The notes beneath the pieces are model-generated. The model was given only the letters and a program-made list of their open reading frames with translations, did no database searches and was not told where the DNA came from. This document shows, piece by piece, positions 34,091 through 44,894 of a DNA stretch of 64,000 nt. Both the position numbers and the translations under genes were made by a program. Each line of letters starts with the position of its first letter. Position 1 is the first letter of the stretch. This stretch comes from Calonectria ilicicola (taxonomy: Eukaryota; Ascomycota; Sordariomycetes; Hypocreales; Nectriaceae): NCBI GenBank assembly GCA_020809705.1, contig CP085826.1, positions 7,006,001-7,070,000 on the forward strand. The letters are read 5' to 3'.

Positions 34091-36361
34091 TTAGTACGAA
34101 ACCATAGAGCTGAGTCCATGCAGCTCTCGGTCCCAGCATCTATGTTCGCCCATTTGATAGACGAGCTTTTCCAGGAATCCCTTTGCAGTCTTTGCCACGG
34201 CAAGTACCTCCGTCAGGCTATCAGGCTGTACATTCTTAAGGGTAACTACTCCATAGCTCTCTACAATTTCGGTACTGTCATCGGATGATAACAACACCTC
34301 TGGTAGTTGGAGTGCCTTGTCCAAAAGCTGCACCGCATCCCCAGTCGCACCAATAGGCTTAAGGTGACCAAACGCCTCTCTTATATAATGCATAGCGCGT
34401 CCATTCTTAGAAAGCGTCTCAATGGACTTTGGGCCCCCAGGGATAAATAGAGCATCAAACATGGTGCTCCGCTGGCCTTCGAGATGGTGATCGGGAATAA
34501 CTCCCTTGTCTGTCATAGGGTCTTCTTCGGCCGAAAAAATTGCAGAGCGTCGGGTTCCGATTATCAATGGGGTAGCTTTCAGAGTTTTCATGGCGGAATA
34601 AACCGCATTGAAGGCAAAGGGATCATAGCCATCAGCAATGATAATACCAATACGCCGGGACTCAATCTTGGGCTTCTGGGGAACGAAGTCCATCTGGCTC
34701 AGTCCCTTGGACGTGTGGCCATGGTTTTCCTTGCCGGGCTCCTTTGGGATAAGCCCTCCTACCATGTTGGCAACCGTTTGAGCGAGGCCCAAATCAATAT
34801 CTGCAAGTCTCTGTGTCATCCGTTCGTAAACAATTGGCTCGTCGCAGTGATCCAGTTCAAACGACAGTGCATCTTTGAGGTGATTCTTCTCAATCTCAGA
34901 AAGGGAGTTGTAGAAGAGCTGTGCCTGGGAAATATGCTCTCTGAACTTGGCGCTCTTAGCCCGCTCCTTGATTCCCTGTACCTTTTGGGGGTGTTCAAGG
35001 TAGGCTCCTTCATCCTTGGTGGCCGGGGGCTGAGCCGCAAATCGATTAGGCCAATAGTTGACTTTACCCTTGGAGATTGTGTGCCTCGAGGCTCCGTCAC
35101 GATTAAAATTCATGACGGGGCATACGGGTTTGTTGATTGGCAATTCTTCCCAGTTGATGCCCAGTCGAGTAATCTGAGTGTCGAAGTACGAAAAGTTACG
35201 ACCCTGTAGTAATGGGTCATCTGAGAAGCCAATTCCAGGAACTATATGGCCAGTACAGAATGCAACTTGTTCTGTTTGGGTAAAAAATTCATCGACGTTG
35301 CGGTTGAGTTCGAGTTCTCCAATGTAGCGAACGGGGATGAGATCTTCAGGCCAAACCTTGGTTGCGTCCAGGATGTCGAACTCGAAGTCGTGTTCTTTTG
35401 CTTCCGGGATAATCTGGATACCAAATTTCCACTTGGGGAATATGCCGTTGTCAATCGCCTCCATGAGATCCTTGCGGTGGAAATCGGGGTCCTGGCCTGC
35501 CAACTTTAAGGCCTCGTCCCATACCAACGAGTGCACCCCAAGCTCTGGAGTGAAGTGAAATTTGACAAAGGACCTCTCTCCCTTAGCATTAATGAGAGTG
35601 TAAGTATTGACGCCGAAGCCTTGCATCATGCGATACGAGCGTGGGATGGTGCGGTCCGACATGGCCCACATGAACATGTGCGTAGCCTCTGGATGCATGT
35701 ATTGAAAATCCCAGAAATTGTTGTGCGCTGACTGGGCCTGGGGAACCTCATTGTGTGGCTCAGGCTTGCCGGCGTGAATTACATCGGGAAACTTCATCGC
35801 ATCCTGAATAAAAAATACGGGAATGTTGTTACCCACGATGTCCCAGTTACCTTCTTCGGTGTAAAATTTGACAGCAAAGCCGCGGACATCGCGAACAGTA
35901 TCGGCAGAGCCTCGACTTCCAAGAACAGTCGAAAATCTCAAGAAAACGGGTGTCTCGCGCGAAGTATCAGTGAGGATGCCAGCGTGGGTAACGTCTTCAG
36001 CGGATTCGTGTAGACGGAATGTTCCGAAAGCCCCAGTTCCACGGGCATGAACAACACGTTCTGGAATACGCTCGTGGTCGAATCGATGAATCTACAGCAT
36101 GATGTTAGACTTGGAACAAAAGATCAACATTTCATGCCTCACCTTCTCTCTGGCGAAGCCATCTTCCAATAGCATGGGGCCGGTTGTTTCCCCATTGTTC
36201 ACTCGTAGCCATTCATCAGTGTTGTTCTGTTTAGTGCCCCAGTCGGTTGTGATCCTCGAGCTTGCTGTAGGCTCAACCGTATTGGTAGCAAGCTGCGCAT
36301 GCTTGTCGCCCTTTCTGCCCAGAACTGCGTGCCTAATAGTTGCAGAGACCGAATCTGCCAT
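34091..36361 (-). CDS. Large-subunit (clade 2) catalase, non-secreted, CatA-like
   Basis: Two exons (36143-36361 and 34091-36091, 51-nt intron) give 740 codons, 739 residues, the usual size for large-subunit catalases. It dismutates H2O2 to water and O2. Visible catalytic features: His88 in [11 protein letters not shown], the Asn pair 161-162 in VGNNIPVFF, and the proximal haem-ligand Tyr375 in [14 protein letters not shown]. From about residue 552 a DJ-1/GATase-like C-terminal domain follows ([21 protein letters not shown]), whose nucleophile-elbow position GATGDA lacks Cys, as is usual in catalases. There is no signal peptide or SKL-type C-terminus, so a cytosolic spore-type catalase like Aspergillus CatA is more likely than secreted CatB. 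A TATA box (complement of TTTATATACC, about 36447-36456) lies about 90 bp upstream. Confidence 0.95.
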
Positions 36362-37349
36362 GTTGTAATGCTGTGCTCCACCAGAGTATTTGTTGTCGCT
36401 ACAATAAAAGGAGAAAGGAAGAAAAGGACTCTGAGGGCCTGCTTCATTTATATACCACTTAATTCAAAGCGTATTTGAATAGCATAAGCCGCAGGTTTCC
36501 CGAAGGCGCATTTGCTTGACGTCAGTAATGGCAGTCCTAGCCAATTCAGAGCGGGGGCTGTAACCCAGATCACGCATTTCTACAATGACAAAACAACATG
36601 TCAAGCCGTGATGAGAAGATCTTATTCCCCATCCGGAGAATTTTTTCTTATTTTCATCCTCATTGGACGGTAGGAGCTCTGGTAATGTGGCGATGATGGT
36701 GAGCTGTCGATGATTATGGGAGATGTTGAGGTAATGGAACTTGAAATGGACATGACGGGCTTGGGCCCCTGTAAATTGGGCAGGCCCACCCACCTGGCTG
36801 GTATAATCGTCAACGAATGGTTCGCCAAGAATTTGTAATTATGTACTCATTGATGTCAATGACGAGTTGACTCGTTGGCTTATGGACGGAGTCATGGTGG
36901 CTACGCAATAACAAACTTGCCCATTTGGGAGCAGTATCCACCTGGGAAAAGTTACCAAACCCAAAAGTATAGAAAACCAGCTCAAATAAACACGAGAGGA
37001 ATCTTGGCACTTTCAACGGGATTTCTTTAATCATATCCCCAATCAAATTTCATCGATTAGTTATGACCTTCGGAAAGCAAAAGCCGGTTTCGGGGGCGAC
37101 GGGCGCGGCTCATATCCCGCAGACGTCATCCGCGTCATAGAAAGAGTGTTTCCCATTGGCAAGTTCCACGAAAAGCTGAAAGGCTTGAGCACCCTGGGTT
37201 GATCATCTTGCCCACTGACTTGTATTCAATTATTTCCAGAACATTAAACCCGAAAATTTTGGTACCAATCTCATTTTTGTGCAAAATTATCTAACAGATT
37301 TACCGACGCTGCACCCAAGTACATAATTCAAATGGACGGAAGGACTGGT
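36362..37349. other. Gene-free stretch, catalase promoter side
   Basis: Contains the minus-strand catalase promoter with TATA at about 36447-36456. Remaining sequence up to the 5S rRNA gene shows no coding pattern. Confidence 0.55.
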
Positions 37350-37468
37350 ACATACGACCATACCCGCCGGAGAACTCGGGATCCCGTCCGCTCTCCCATA
37401 GATAAGCCGGTGAGGGGCGGACTAGTAGTTGGGTCGGTGACGACCAGCGAATCCCTGCTGTTGTATGT
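37350..37468 (+). rRNA. 5S ribosomal RNA gene
   Basis: A 119-nt match to filamentous-fungal 5S rRNA as I remember it. It starts ACATACGACCATACC and ends CTGTTGTATGT; these ends pair to form helix I. The internal blocks GGGATCCCGTCCGCTC, ATAAGCCGGTGAGGG, TAGTAGTTGGGTCGGTGACG and CCAGCGAATCCC are in the expected order, and include the pol III internal control region (boxes A, IE and C). A T6 run follows immediately. Dispersed single 5S genes, separate from rDNA, are normal in Neurospora-like fungi. It looks intact; whether it is one of the expressed isotypes cannot be told. Confidence 0.93.
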
Positions 37469-37473
37469 TTTTT
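37468..37473 (+). terminator. RNA polymerase III terminator of 5S gene
   Basis: Run of six T residues at the 3' end of the 5S rRNA gene, sufficient for pol III termination. Confidence 0.8.
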
Positions 37474-37722
37474 GACTTTGAAAGGTCTTACAATCTTTTT
37501 TTTTCATCCTGAGAAAAATCGGCATTCATTTAAAATGTGTGTTACTTTGTACGCAGTGTTCATGGCTGATTGTTTTTTTATCAGGCAAATTATGAAGACT
37601 GCGTAACGATGAATACAGATCATATGCCACCCCCGCGGCCCTGGAGTTCCTTGGAGAAATCTGTGTTGACTTTGCTATTTGTTTTTTTAACCAGACCATA
37701 CATAAAACTGACATATATCCGA

Positions 37723-37749
37723 ATATATATAATTTTAAATTATATATAT
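37723..37749. repeat. AT-only perfect palindrome, 13-bp arms
   Basis: Arms ATATATATAATTT and its exact reverse complement flank a single T. It lies between the 5S gene and the tandem CCGCGG elements, upstream of the PrpD-like gene. Possible cruciform or DNA-unwinding element; function unknown. Confidence 0.85.
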
Positions 37750-37780
37750 CTAAAGTATGCCACGGTTTCTTTCCGGGGAT

Positions 37781-37819
37781 GATACTCGCGGGAGATATCC
37801 GCGGGTCATATCCGCGGCT
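37781..37819 (+). promoter_or_regulatory. Three tandem 13-bp units with ATATCCGCGG core
   Basis: Units at 37781-37793, 37794-37806 and 37807-37819. The second and third share ATATCCGCGG; the first is degenerate (ATACTCGCGG). CCGCGG is an everted CGG pair, the class of half-site bound by Zn2Cys6 activators. The array ends 387 bp before the PrpD-like ATG. The nonamer TATCCGCGG recurs at 41894-41902 and, inverted, at 42250-42258, next to the two neighbouring genes. Confidence 0.65.
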
Positions 37820-38206
37820 GGCAATGAAGCGCTGTCTTCAACTTGCCTATTTTCAACCTTAACAATATTTCCCTCAGGATCACCCTGATCTAGTACTGTT
37901 TCAGCTACAACAAACCAGGTTGCAGGGGTCCGCAGCGAGAATTCGCGGGGTTAGTTGCAGAGGTTTCCTCTCATACGTTGTGGAACAACTGGCCATTTTG
38001 GGGTCATAGCAAATCAGTCGTTTGCCTCGGGTTGGCGTATTAACCGGGAAACTACTCAAATATGACAAAATTAAGACTGGCTATTACGAATAGAATATCC
38101 CTTTGGTCGTATATATACCCACTAGCCCATCTACTTCTCTAATGCGTTGTTGCAAAAATATTCTCATTTTCTTTTTTGGATACCTTAAGCAGTTTGCAAA
38201 TCAATT

Positions 38207-39606
38207 ATGGCAACTAAACGTTTAGCCTCTTGGGCGCTGGCCCTCCAATTCGGGAATTTGACTGAGCCAGCCATTGACATGGCTGTCAAGAGTGTCTACA
38301 ACTGGGCAGGATGCGCTATTGGCGGTTACGCACTGCCTACTGCCGGCATCGCCCTGGACGCCATGTCTCCTTTCATTGGTGCCAACCCTAACTCGTCAAT
38401 TCTCGGCACGGGCGATTTTGTGGATGTAAAGACCGCAGCTCTCATCAATGGTATTGCGTCCCATGTGGATGACTATGACGATACACACGTTGATACGCCA
38501 GTTCATCCTTCTGGGCCCGTTGCATCTGCTCTACTTGCCATTGCTGAATGGATGGCTCCCGTATCAGGCAAGGACTTCTTGACCGCGTTCATTGCAGGTG
38601 TCGAAACAGAATGCAAACTTGGTGTATCTGTTTATCCGGAACATTACAACATTGGATGGCGTGAGTTACATGTTATAAATGATGAATAGGTTTCTAAATA
38701 TTTATATTGGCAGACATCACCAGCACTACTGGCTCAATTGGCGCAGCTGTGGCTGTAGGAAAGCTACTTGGGCTCAACGTCACACAACTCCAGAAAGCGA
38801 TCAGCATCGCATCAGTACAAGTCATTGGTATGCACGACTCATTTGGCACTGATACCAAGCCTTTTCACATAGGTGCTGCCGCACAAGCAGGTCTTACTTC
38901 TGCTCTTCTCGCCCAAAGTGGGTTCGGTGCGTCACTTGAAGGCATTGAAGCGGAAAGAGGCTGGTCTCATGTCGTCAGCACCCGTGAGAACGTGACTGAT
39001 GAGTTTTCAACTTTGGGGGAGGTCTGGGAAATTACTAAGAACACATTCAAACCATTTCCTTGCGATCGTATAATGCATGGCGAGATTGATGGCTGGATTC
39101 AAATTCACGACCAAGCAGCAGAGAAGAAATTGGATATTACTGCCATCACTAACATTACGGCACGTGCGAATCCCCAAGTTTTGTTCTTAGCAGATAACCG
39201 TGAACCGGAAACTGGACTTGAGGCTAAATTCAGCATCTACCACGCCGCAGCCGTTGCACTTCTATACGGCGAGGCCACGCCAACCCAATTTACAGACGAA
39301 GTTGTTCGGAATGAAACGGTCATCGAGTTGCGAGAAAAGTTTTTTGTCACGAGCGACAGCAGTGTCAGTGAGGAGGAAGCGTTTGTCGCTGTCGAATACA
39401 AGAATGGAACCAAATTGGAAGTGCACGTTGAGCATGCTATTGGCAGCTATGAGAACCCTCTCTCAGCGGAGTTTCTTCGAAAGAAGTTCTTGGATCACGT
39501 CAGCACTCAAATCGGCGAGACCAGAGCCCTCAAGGCCTTTGAAGCATTTTCTGGCATCGCCAATGCTACTGATGTGGGAAAGATTTCGCTGGAATTCAAA
39601 TCATGA
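38207..39606 (+). CDS. MmgE/PrpD family protein, cis-aconitate decarboxylase-like
   Basis: Two exons (38207-38660 and 38714-39606, 53-nt intron) give 449 codons, 448 residues. The fold includes 2-methylcitrate dehydratase and cis-aconitate decarboxylase (itaconate-forming). The helical N-terminal domain carries HVDDYDDTHVDTPVHPSG, giving the Asp88-Asp92/Thr93/His100 cluster; the intron splits GWHITSTTG at His152; TDTKPFHIGAAAQAG supplies Lys200. By spacing these resemble the active-site Asp, Thr, His and Lys of cis-aconitate decarboxylases, but this was not aligned. KPFPCDRIMHGEID follows. No targeting signal is obvious. A TATA box (TATATATA, 38110-38117) lies about 90 bp upstream, and tandem ATATCCGCGG elements farther up. 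The convergent neighbour is a muconate-type cyclase. Dehydratase or decarboxylase activity on a tricarboxylate-like acid is the safe call. Confidence 0.88.
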
Positions 39607-40158
39607 ACATTCCATAACTTTCGAAACCGTCGGAAGCAGATCATCACCACCTTCCGCTGATCTTTTGTGCCTGAGCTGGTAAATATGGGCTATTTTTGGA
39701 GAACAGGAAATTCTTTACATTCATAGTCTGTATTCACAATTCATTTGATGCTCAATAAACATGCCATACCACAGACTGTTTCCATAAACCCATGTTTGTA
39801 TAATTCTGTGAATTATATCTTTAACCTAATAACATATGGTCAAGGTTGTTCTCTTTGATGTAGTGGCAATTCAGTCCCCCAAGCTCAATCAGTTTCTTAA
39901 AACGATTTGCAAATAGCCACCAGCGACATTTTGGCTTGGTGAATTTGGTAAAATATTTCTTTTACTTCGCTCCTCAAATCTAATCTAAAAACACGATTCG
40001 CTAGTAATACCAGCAGTATATGCGATACGTGAGTGTATATGCAAATTACAGAACCAAGAGCGAGTGGCGGGGCTGTAGACTGGTTACTATGGCGCACGAC
40101 TGGGGATAATCCCCCATCATTGTGCAATTGTTTACAAACTAGTTGGTGACTGGTGGTT
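39607..40158. other. Gene-free 3' region between convergent genes
   Basis: 552 bp of AT-rich sequence between the stops of the PrpD-like and cyclase genes. It includes AATAAA at about 39757, a plausible polyadenylation signal for the plus-strand gene. Confidence 0.5.
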
Positions 40159-41636
40159 CTAGTCGAGCCAAGTCGCCTCATAGGGTGTCATGTTGTCTGG
40201 GTAATGCAAGGACGCCACAAGATCCAAAGTGTGGTTTGAAGGAGTCCAGCCCAAGATGTACATCCAACCCTCAGAGGAATCGCTAAGATACATATAGTCC
40301 GTAACACCCTTGGGGTTCATATTCGTCTCATCCTCCCATGGAGCAACCCTTAAACCACCAGCAGAACCAAGGGTTACCGGCGCCTCATAGAATGTGACCG
40401 CCTCCGTTTGCTGAAGATGCCCGGAACCATTTAGGGCAAACGCTGCAACATATCCGTTTACCTCGTCGTTATCCCAGCTTCTGGTACTAGTAAAAAGAAA
40501 TTTACCATCACGGGACATCTGTACCGTGTTGCTGCGGAATGTAAATTTGCTCCTCAAATCTACACAATATTAGTTTCTTTTTAAGAACCAGACAAATTAT
40601 TCCCTCGTATTACGTACCGCTAGGGATTGCACTGGCACGTTGAATATGATTCAAACGAGTTTCAAGGATCTCATAAACGTCAAGCCATTGACCTGCTAAA
40701 ATAAGCTGCGAGACTCTAGGTTGAAGGCGTTGGACGATACTCACTATGTTCCGTGACCTTTAATCATCCCATGTTAGTCGATTCTAGGCTACTTTATTCG
40801 GTTGGCGGCATTTCATAAGAACTTACTACATAAAGGAGCTTTCCGTCTTTGCTCGGAAGCGAATTTCTAGGGCCATCACCTTCTGATGGACTCAAGTTGA
40901 TCGATAAAGGCGTAGCAGTACCGTTTTCCGCAATCTTATACATGAAGATTGAATTCATTCCCCTATTCAAATCAGCTCGGCTGTAATATATTTTAGATAT
41001 TATTGTAGGGACTTACAGGTGTGGTACAAATCCTATATTGTTGACGTTGACATCAAAGGCGTGCGCACCATAAAGCTACAAGAACACAGATCAGCATCCT
41101 AGAAAGACGTGCAGACGATAAGGAAAGCCTACCACTGCCGCCCTAGTCTTATCCACGTTCACTATTTCCTCTTCGGGTACCATATAAAGCTCATCGGTTT
41201 GTTCGCCAAGGCCACCATCTTCGGTGAGGGTGTGAATGCTAGCAGTCGAGCCACCGGATGAGAAGGCGTGGCTGCCATCATCAGATATGTAGCAGGACGA
41301 GGAAGCTGGAATTCTTGTTAGCAAACTTTTCTAACCGCATTTTTGGATGAGATTACTAATGTTGATAGTGTCGATGTGAGTGAATTGATACTTATCATCG
41401 ACAGCCCAACTGAACAAACGGGGAGGTTCATCCATAGCAGTGGCATAAATACGGTCCTTTGCAGCATTGCTAGTGACGAATTGATGCAATCCAAACCCAG
41501 GAATGGTTGAGTTCAAAGTCAACGTTCTAGCAACAGTGTCAAATGCAAGCAAAAACAGAGTTGCGTTTGTATAAGAGCCAGATACCAGATGATGCATGGA
41601 ACTCCCATATGAGCCGGGGAAACCGAGTGCTGGCAT
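40159..41636 (-). CDS. Carboxy-cis,cis-muconate cyclase-like beta-propeller
   Basis: Seven exons on the minus strand: 41357-41636, 41133-41305, 41017-41075, 40827-40962, 40745-40757 (13 nt), 40618-40692, 40159-40559. They sum to 379 codons, 378 residues. The intron before exon 4 could instead end 18 nt earlier (exon from 40980), adding six residues; the 54-nt form has the better branch site. The protein resembles fungal 3-carboxymuconate lactonising enzymes, seven-bladed propellers of the protocatechuate branch of the beta-ketoadipate pathway. Visible blade segments are HHLVSGSYTNATLFLLAFD, GFGLHQFVTSNAAKDRIYAT, SSSCYISDDGSHAF, GDGPRNSLPSKDGKLLYVVTEHS, and QMSRDGKFLFTSTRS. No signal peptide. 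A TATA-like TTTATACG lies about 25 bp upstream. Other pathway enzymes are not in the window, so the substrate may differ. Confidence 0.82.
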
Positions 41637-43066
41637 ATTTACTATGAGTCTTCCGCGTATAAAGACTAGAGCAATATTTGAGCAGAACTATTGGGCAAGA
41701 TTAGATCCCTTTCATCGGTCCTACTAAGGTCTTATACATGATTTAGACCATAGCTCTGATCGCGTCACCAATAAGTCCCAAAAAGGTATGGAACATACCC
41801 CACGGGGCCCCGGACAACCCCTGTGTAGAACATCGCTCGCTCATTGCTTGGGTGTTTCCGTTGGATTGAGTGTCGGGAAATTAACGAGGAAATTATCCGC
41901 GGCACACTTGCCAGCACAGCTACTGCACCACGAAAAATTAATCCTGGGTACATTTTCCTCTAATGCCTCAGTAGCTATTGTGTACAAAGCATTATCAGTA
42001 AATAAACAATCCAATTCTTAACAAAATTTGGACAGTCTCCAGAGTATCTCTCATGGCGTATCATTTTCACATCCTACATTCCACTACTCTCGTCTACTAC
42101 GCAGCAAGAAATATCATGTTAATACCATGCGTTAAATACGCCTTCATTTGAGTTGAGATTTTTTACAGATATTTTCGTCTTCAAAATAAGGATTACTATT
42201 TCATTGGATCTTGCTAGGAAGAATGACCCGACTAGATCTCGGAAACTGTCCGCGGATAGTATCCGAGATTATACTCTTCAGATGACCCTGCAATTCCTCA
42301 ACCATCTCCACTTGCTGCATCTGAATAAACTTGTTGAAATACATCATTATACCAAGTATAAATATAGGTTATGTTAGAAGCATAAGGAGACTGCCTGCAA
42401 ATCCTCAACAAAAATATTCTCTCACCGCAATTCAACCTCTTAGGTCAAAATACGCTAGCAAATCAGCCATATCCTGATACCCGTACGACATTTCCAATCT
42501 CTGAAAGCTATTTGTATCATAAGGAGGTTCAGGACAGGCTGATGAGGCTGTGCAAGACGGCTCGAGCGCGACTAAGTCGTCGATGGTGGCTTATTGGCCC
42601 GTTAAATTGCTGCCTGAGAACCACCAACAGCGTAAATAGACTTAGCCCAACTCACTCCACTACAGCTGTCTTTCAAATCAAGCCACGAAAGATCACAACT
42701 ACTGAAAAAAAGGTTGCCTACGTATAATTAGATGTATGGGGCAAATAGCGCGACGGCGTGCAGCCTCAGCTATCAGGCAACCGAATTTCTTGAGTTCTGC
42801 GTTGGGCAATTATTGCCATCAAGGCTGGCGGCGGTGCCAACTACCAGCTTCCTCATCTAGAAAAAGTTGTATATATAGTAGTAATGAACATGCACCTTCT
42901 TGCTCAATTGAATTACATCAACTCAATCAAGTTCTGTCCAGAGCTCAATCAATACTCTAGAACATTTTCCACTTTCTCTAGCAATTACTCACACCCAACT
43001 TTCATTGTTGCCACATCAAGGCTTTATACCTTTCAAAATACCAACTGTCCTCCTCATTGTTATGCC
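41637..43066. promoter_or_regulatory. Divergent AT-rich promoter region with CCGCGG elements
   Basis: 1430 bp between the cyclase ATG (minus) and the hydrolase ATG (plus). TATCCGCGG occurs at 41894-41902 and in reverse at 42250-42258, matching the array before the PrpD-like gene. A TATA box (TATATATA, about 42868-42876) precedes the hydrolase remnant. No coding pattern otherwise; an ATG at 42884 in frame with the hydrolase is likely leader. Confidence 0.6.
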
Positions 43067-43896
43067 ATGGCTTCAGAGTCACAGAAACAACTCCTCTCAT
43101 TTCGTCTCCCCGACACTGGTAGACCCATCTCATGGGCAGAATTCGGATCACCTACGGGGCGTCCCATCATCTACCTGCACGGGACGCCATCCTCTCGCTT
43201 AGACTGCCAAGAATATCACCAAGCCCTATATGACAGCAATATCCGCATCATTGCCCCGGATAGACCCGGTTTTGGGCGGTCTGAGGCAGATGCACAAAGG
43301 ACTATTGGGGGTTACGCTAATGATGTTAAGGCATTAGCCAAGCATCTCGGGCTCCACGAGTATGTGGTCAAGGGTGGAAGTGGCGGTGGACCCTACGCCT
43401 TGGCATGTGCAAAACACCTCAAGCCTGAAGACGGCCTGAAGGCAGTGGGGATTGTTGCATGCATGGCCCCATGGGATTGTCCACTAAAAGACGTAAACTG
43501 GAACAATAAATTAAGCTTGTATCACTCGAGGAGCTCGTGGCAGATCCTGAGCTACTCGCTGAGACAGAGAAGAGGATGCAAGCGATAGCAAAACAACTCA
43601 AACCCCGAGACAGGGAGGCCATGGAAAAACTGGACACCATTCGGTACTTTTCCGCATCTCTTGTTGAGAGCTTTATCCAGGGCTACGATGGCTTTGCCTA
43701 TGAAAGCACTCTATTCGTCAACCCATGGGACTTCAAGCTTGAGGACATCACCTTCACGTCGGAACACGGACGGCCACTAATGCTCTGGTACGGCACTGAG
43801 GATGAGGCTGCGACAAAGCACATGGGTAGATGGATCGCCGAGAGGATATCCGGGGCACAGTATCGTGAGGAGTTGCTCCGACGCAGCCAACAGTAG
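43067..43896 (+). pseudogene. Alpha/beta-hydrolase, frameshifted and truncated
   Basis: The first frame (43067-43588) reads well from MASESQKQLLSF through the oxyanion segment YLHGTPSSRLD, APDRPGFGRSE and the nucleophile elbow GGSGGGPYALAC (Ser of GxSxG), then loses homology near 43500-43540. A second frame shifted by one picks up at LEELVADPELLAETEK and runs through LMLWYGTEDEAATKHMGRW to a stop at 43896. No intron large enough rescues the join. Compared with fungal relatives as I recall them, much of the helical lid between the two parts is absent, and the stop falls before the region where the catalytic His is expected. I therefore call it a recent pseudogene; a sequencing indel could explain the shift but not the missing lid and His. 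Confidence 0.72.
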
Positions 43897-44894
43897 TGCC
43901 GTGCTGTTGATGGTTCAGTCGGGGGACAAGGTGGAGTAGCGGTGTTGAGCAACCATCTCAGAATATCACTTCCATACACAGTAACAACATGTTAGAGATT
44001 ATCTCCATTGAATTAGCATGTTTTACAGATACTATATCTACGTGTGCATTTTTATTTAGCTATGATTTGTTCTTTAGAATCTACTCGAGTCTGAGGCTAA
44101 TGGTCAGAAATTTGGAAATGTGGGTTTAGGGTAAGTGCATCTCACAGGAAACATCACAGGACTTTAAAAACGAGCTAAAGTGACATTGAACTAAATAGAA
44201 AGTCATGTATTTTCTATCCAAGAAAAATAGCTATTCATGTAAACTTCAATCAAAGAAATAAATACATATGCTTAAGTAGTATCAAACGCCATAAGACAAA
44301 AGAATCTAGGACGATGATGGCTCGGCCGTGCAACCTTGTTGCCCAGCATCTGTCCATGTGTGTGCAAGAAATACCAATGCAGTAGATCATAACGTTTGTT
44401 GCTCACTAACCATGGCGATCAATACACCACCATGGCAAACTTCCTCATTATTTCAACCCCGCCATCTCCGTCCAATTTTCGGAGTCATTCCCCCCCCGCC
44501 CACTTGACCCGCCCAGACTTGGTCTCTGCGGAGCACGCCTCTTTTTGTTATAATTTCGCCTATTATTCCAGTTTTCCAGGAGGGGGATCCCAGCCATCAG
44601 CAATACGAATAAAGAAAAAAACGGAGGAGTGACAGTGTTGAGGCCTTGGCTACGCCTATAAGGGCTGCGCTTATAAGGGCTGGCAATGGTGCCACGACAC
44701 TTCCATCCGCGAGAGGGCGGTTGCGGTGAGCGGTTGCCAAGTAACGCCACCACTCAGCCGTCTCTTGGCTCGGGTCCAATTTGATGATATCCAGCGCCCA
44801 CGCTGACACAACGTGGCCCGTCCCCTCATTCATCACGGTCATGTGTAGCGTCAAAAGGGACGCCACCCGGCCTGTCAGGACCTGTCAGAGGGCC
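43897..44894. other. Gene-free stretch between convergent hydrolase remnant and dehydrogenase
   Basis: About 1 kb; the first part is AT-rich, the last 500 bp GC-richer. No domain-bearing frame. A 13-nt element (GGCTACGCC-like, GCGCTTATAAGGGC) near 44650-44680 repeats TATAAGGGCTG twice. Confidence 0.5.

Noticed and set aside
42884..43066. Upstream in-frame ATG extending the hydrolase remnant by 61 codons
   Set aside because: It lies only about 10 bp after a TATA box and the extension has no family similarity; the ATG at 43067 starts the conserved region.
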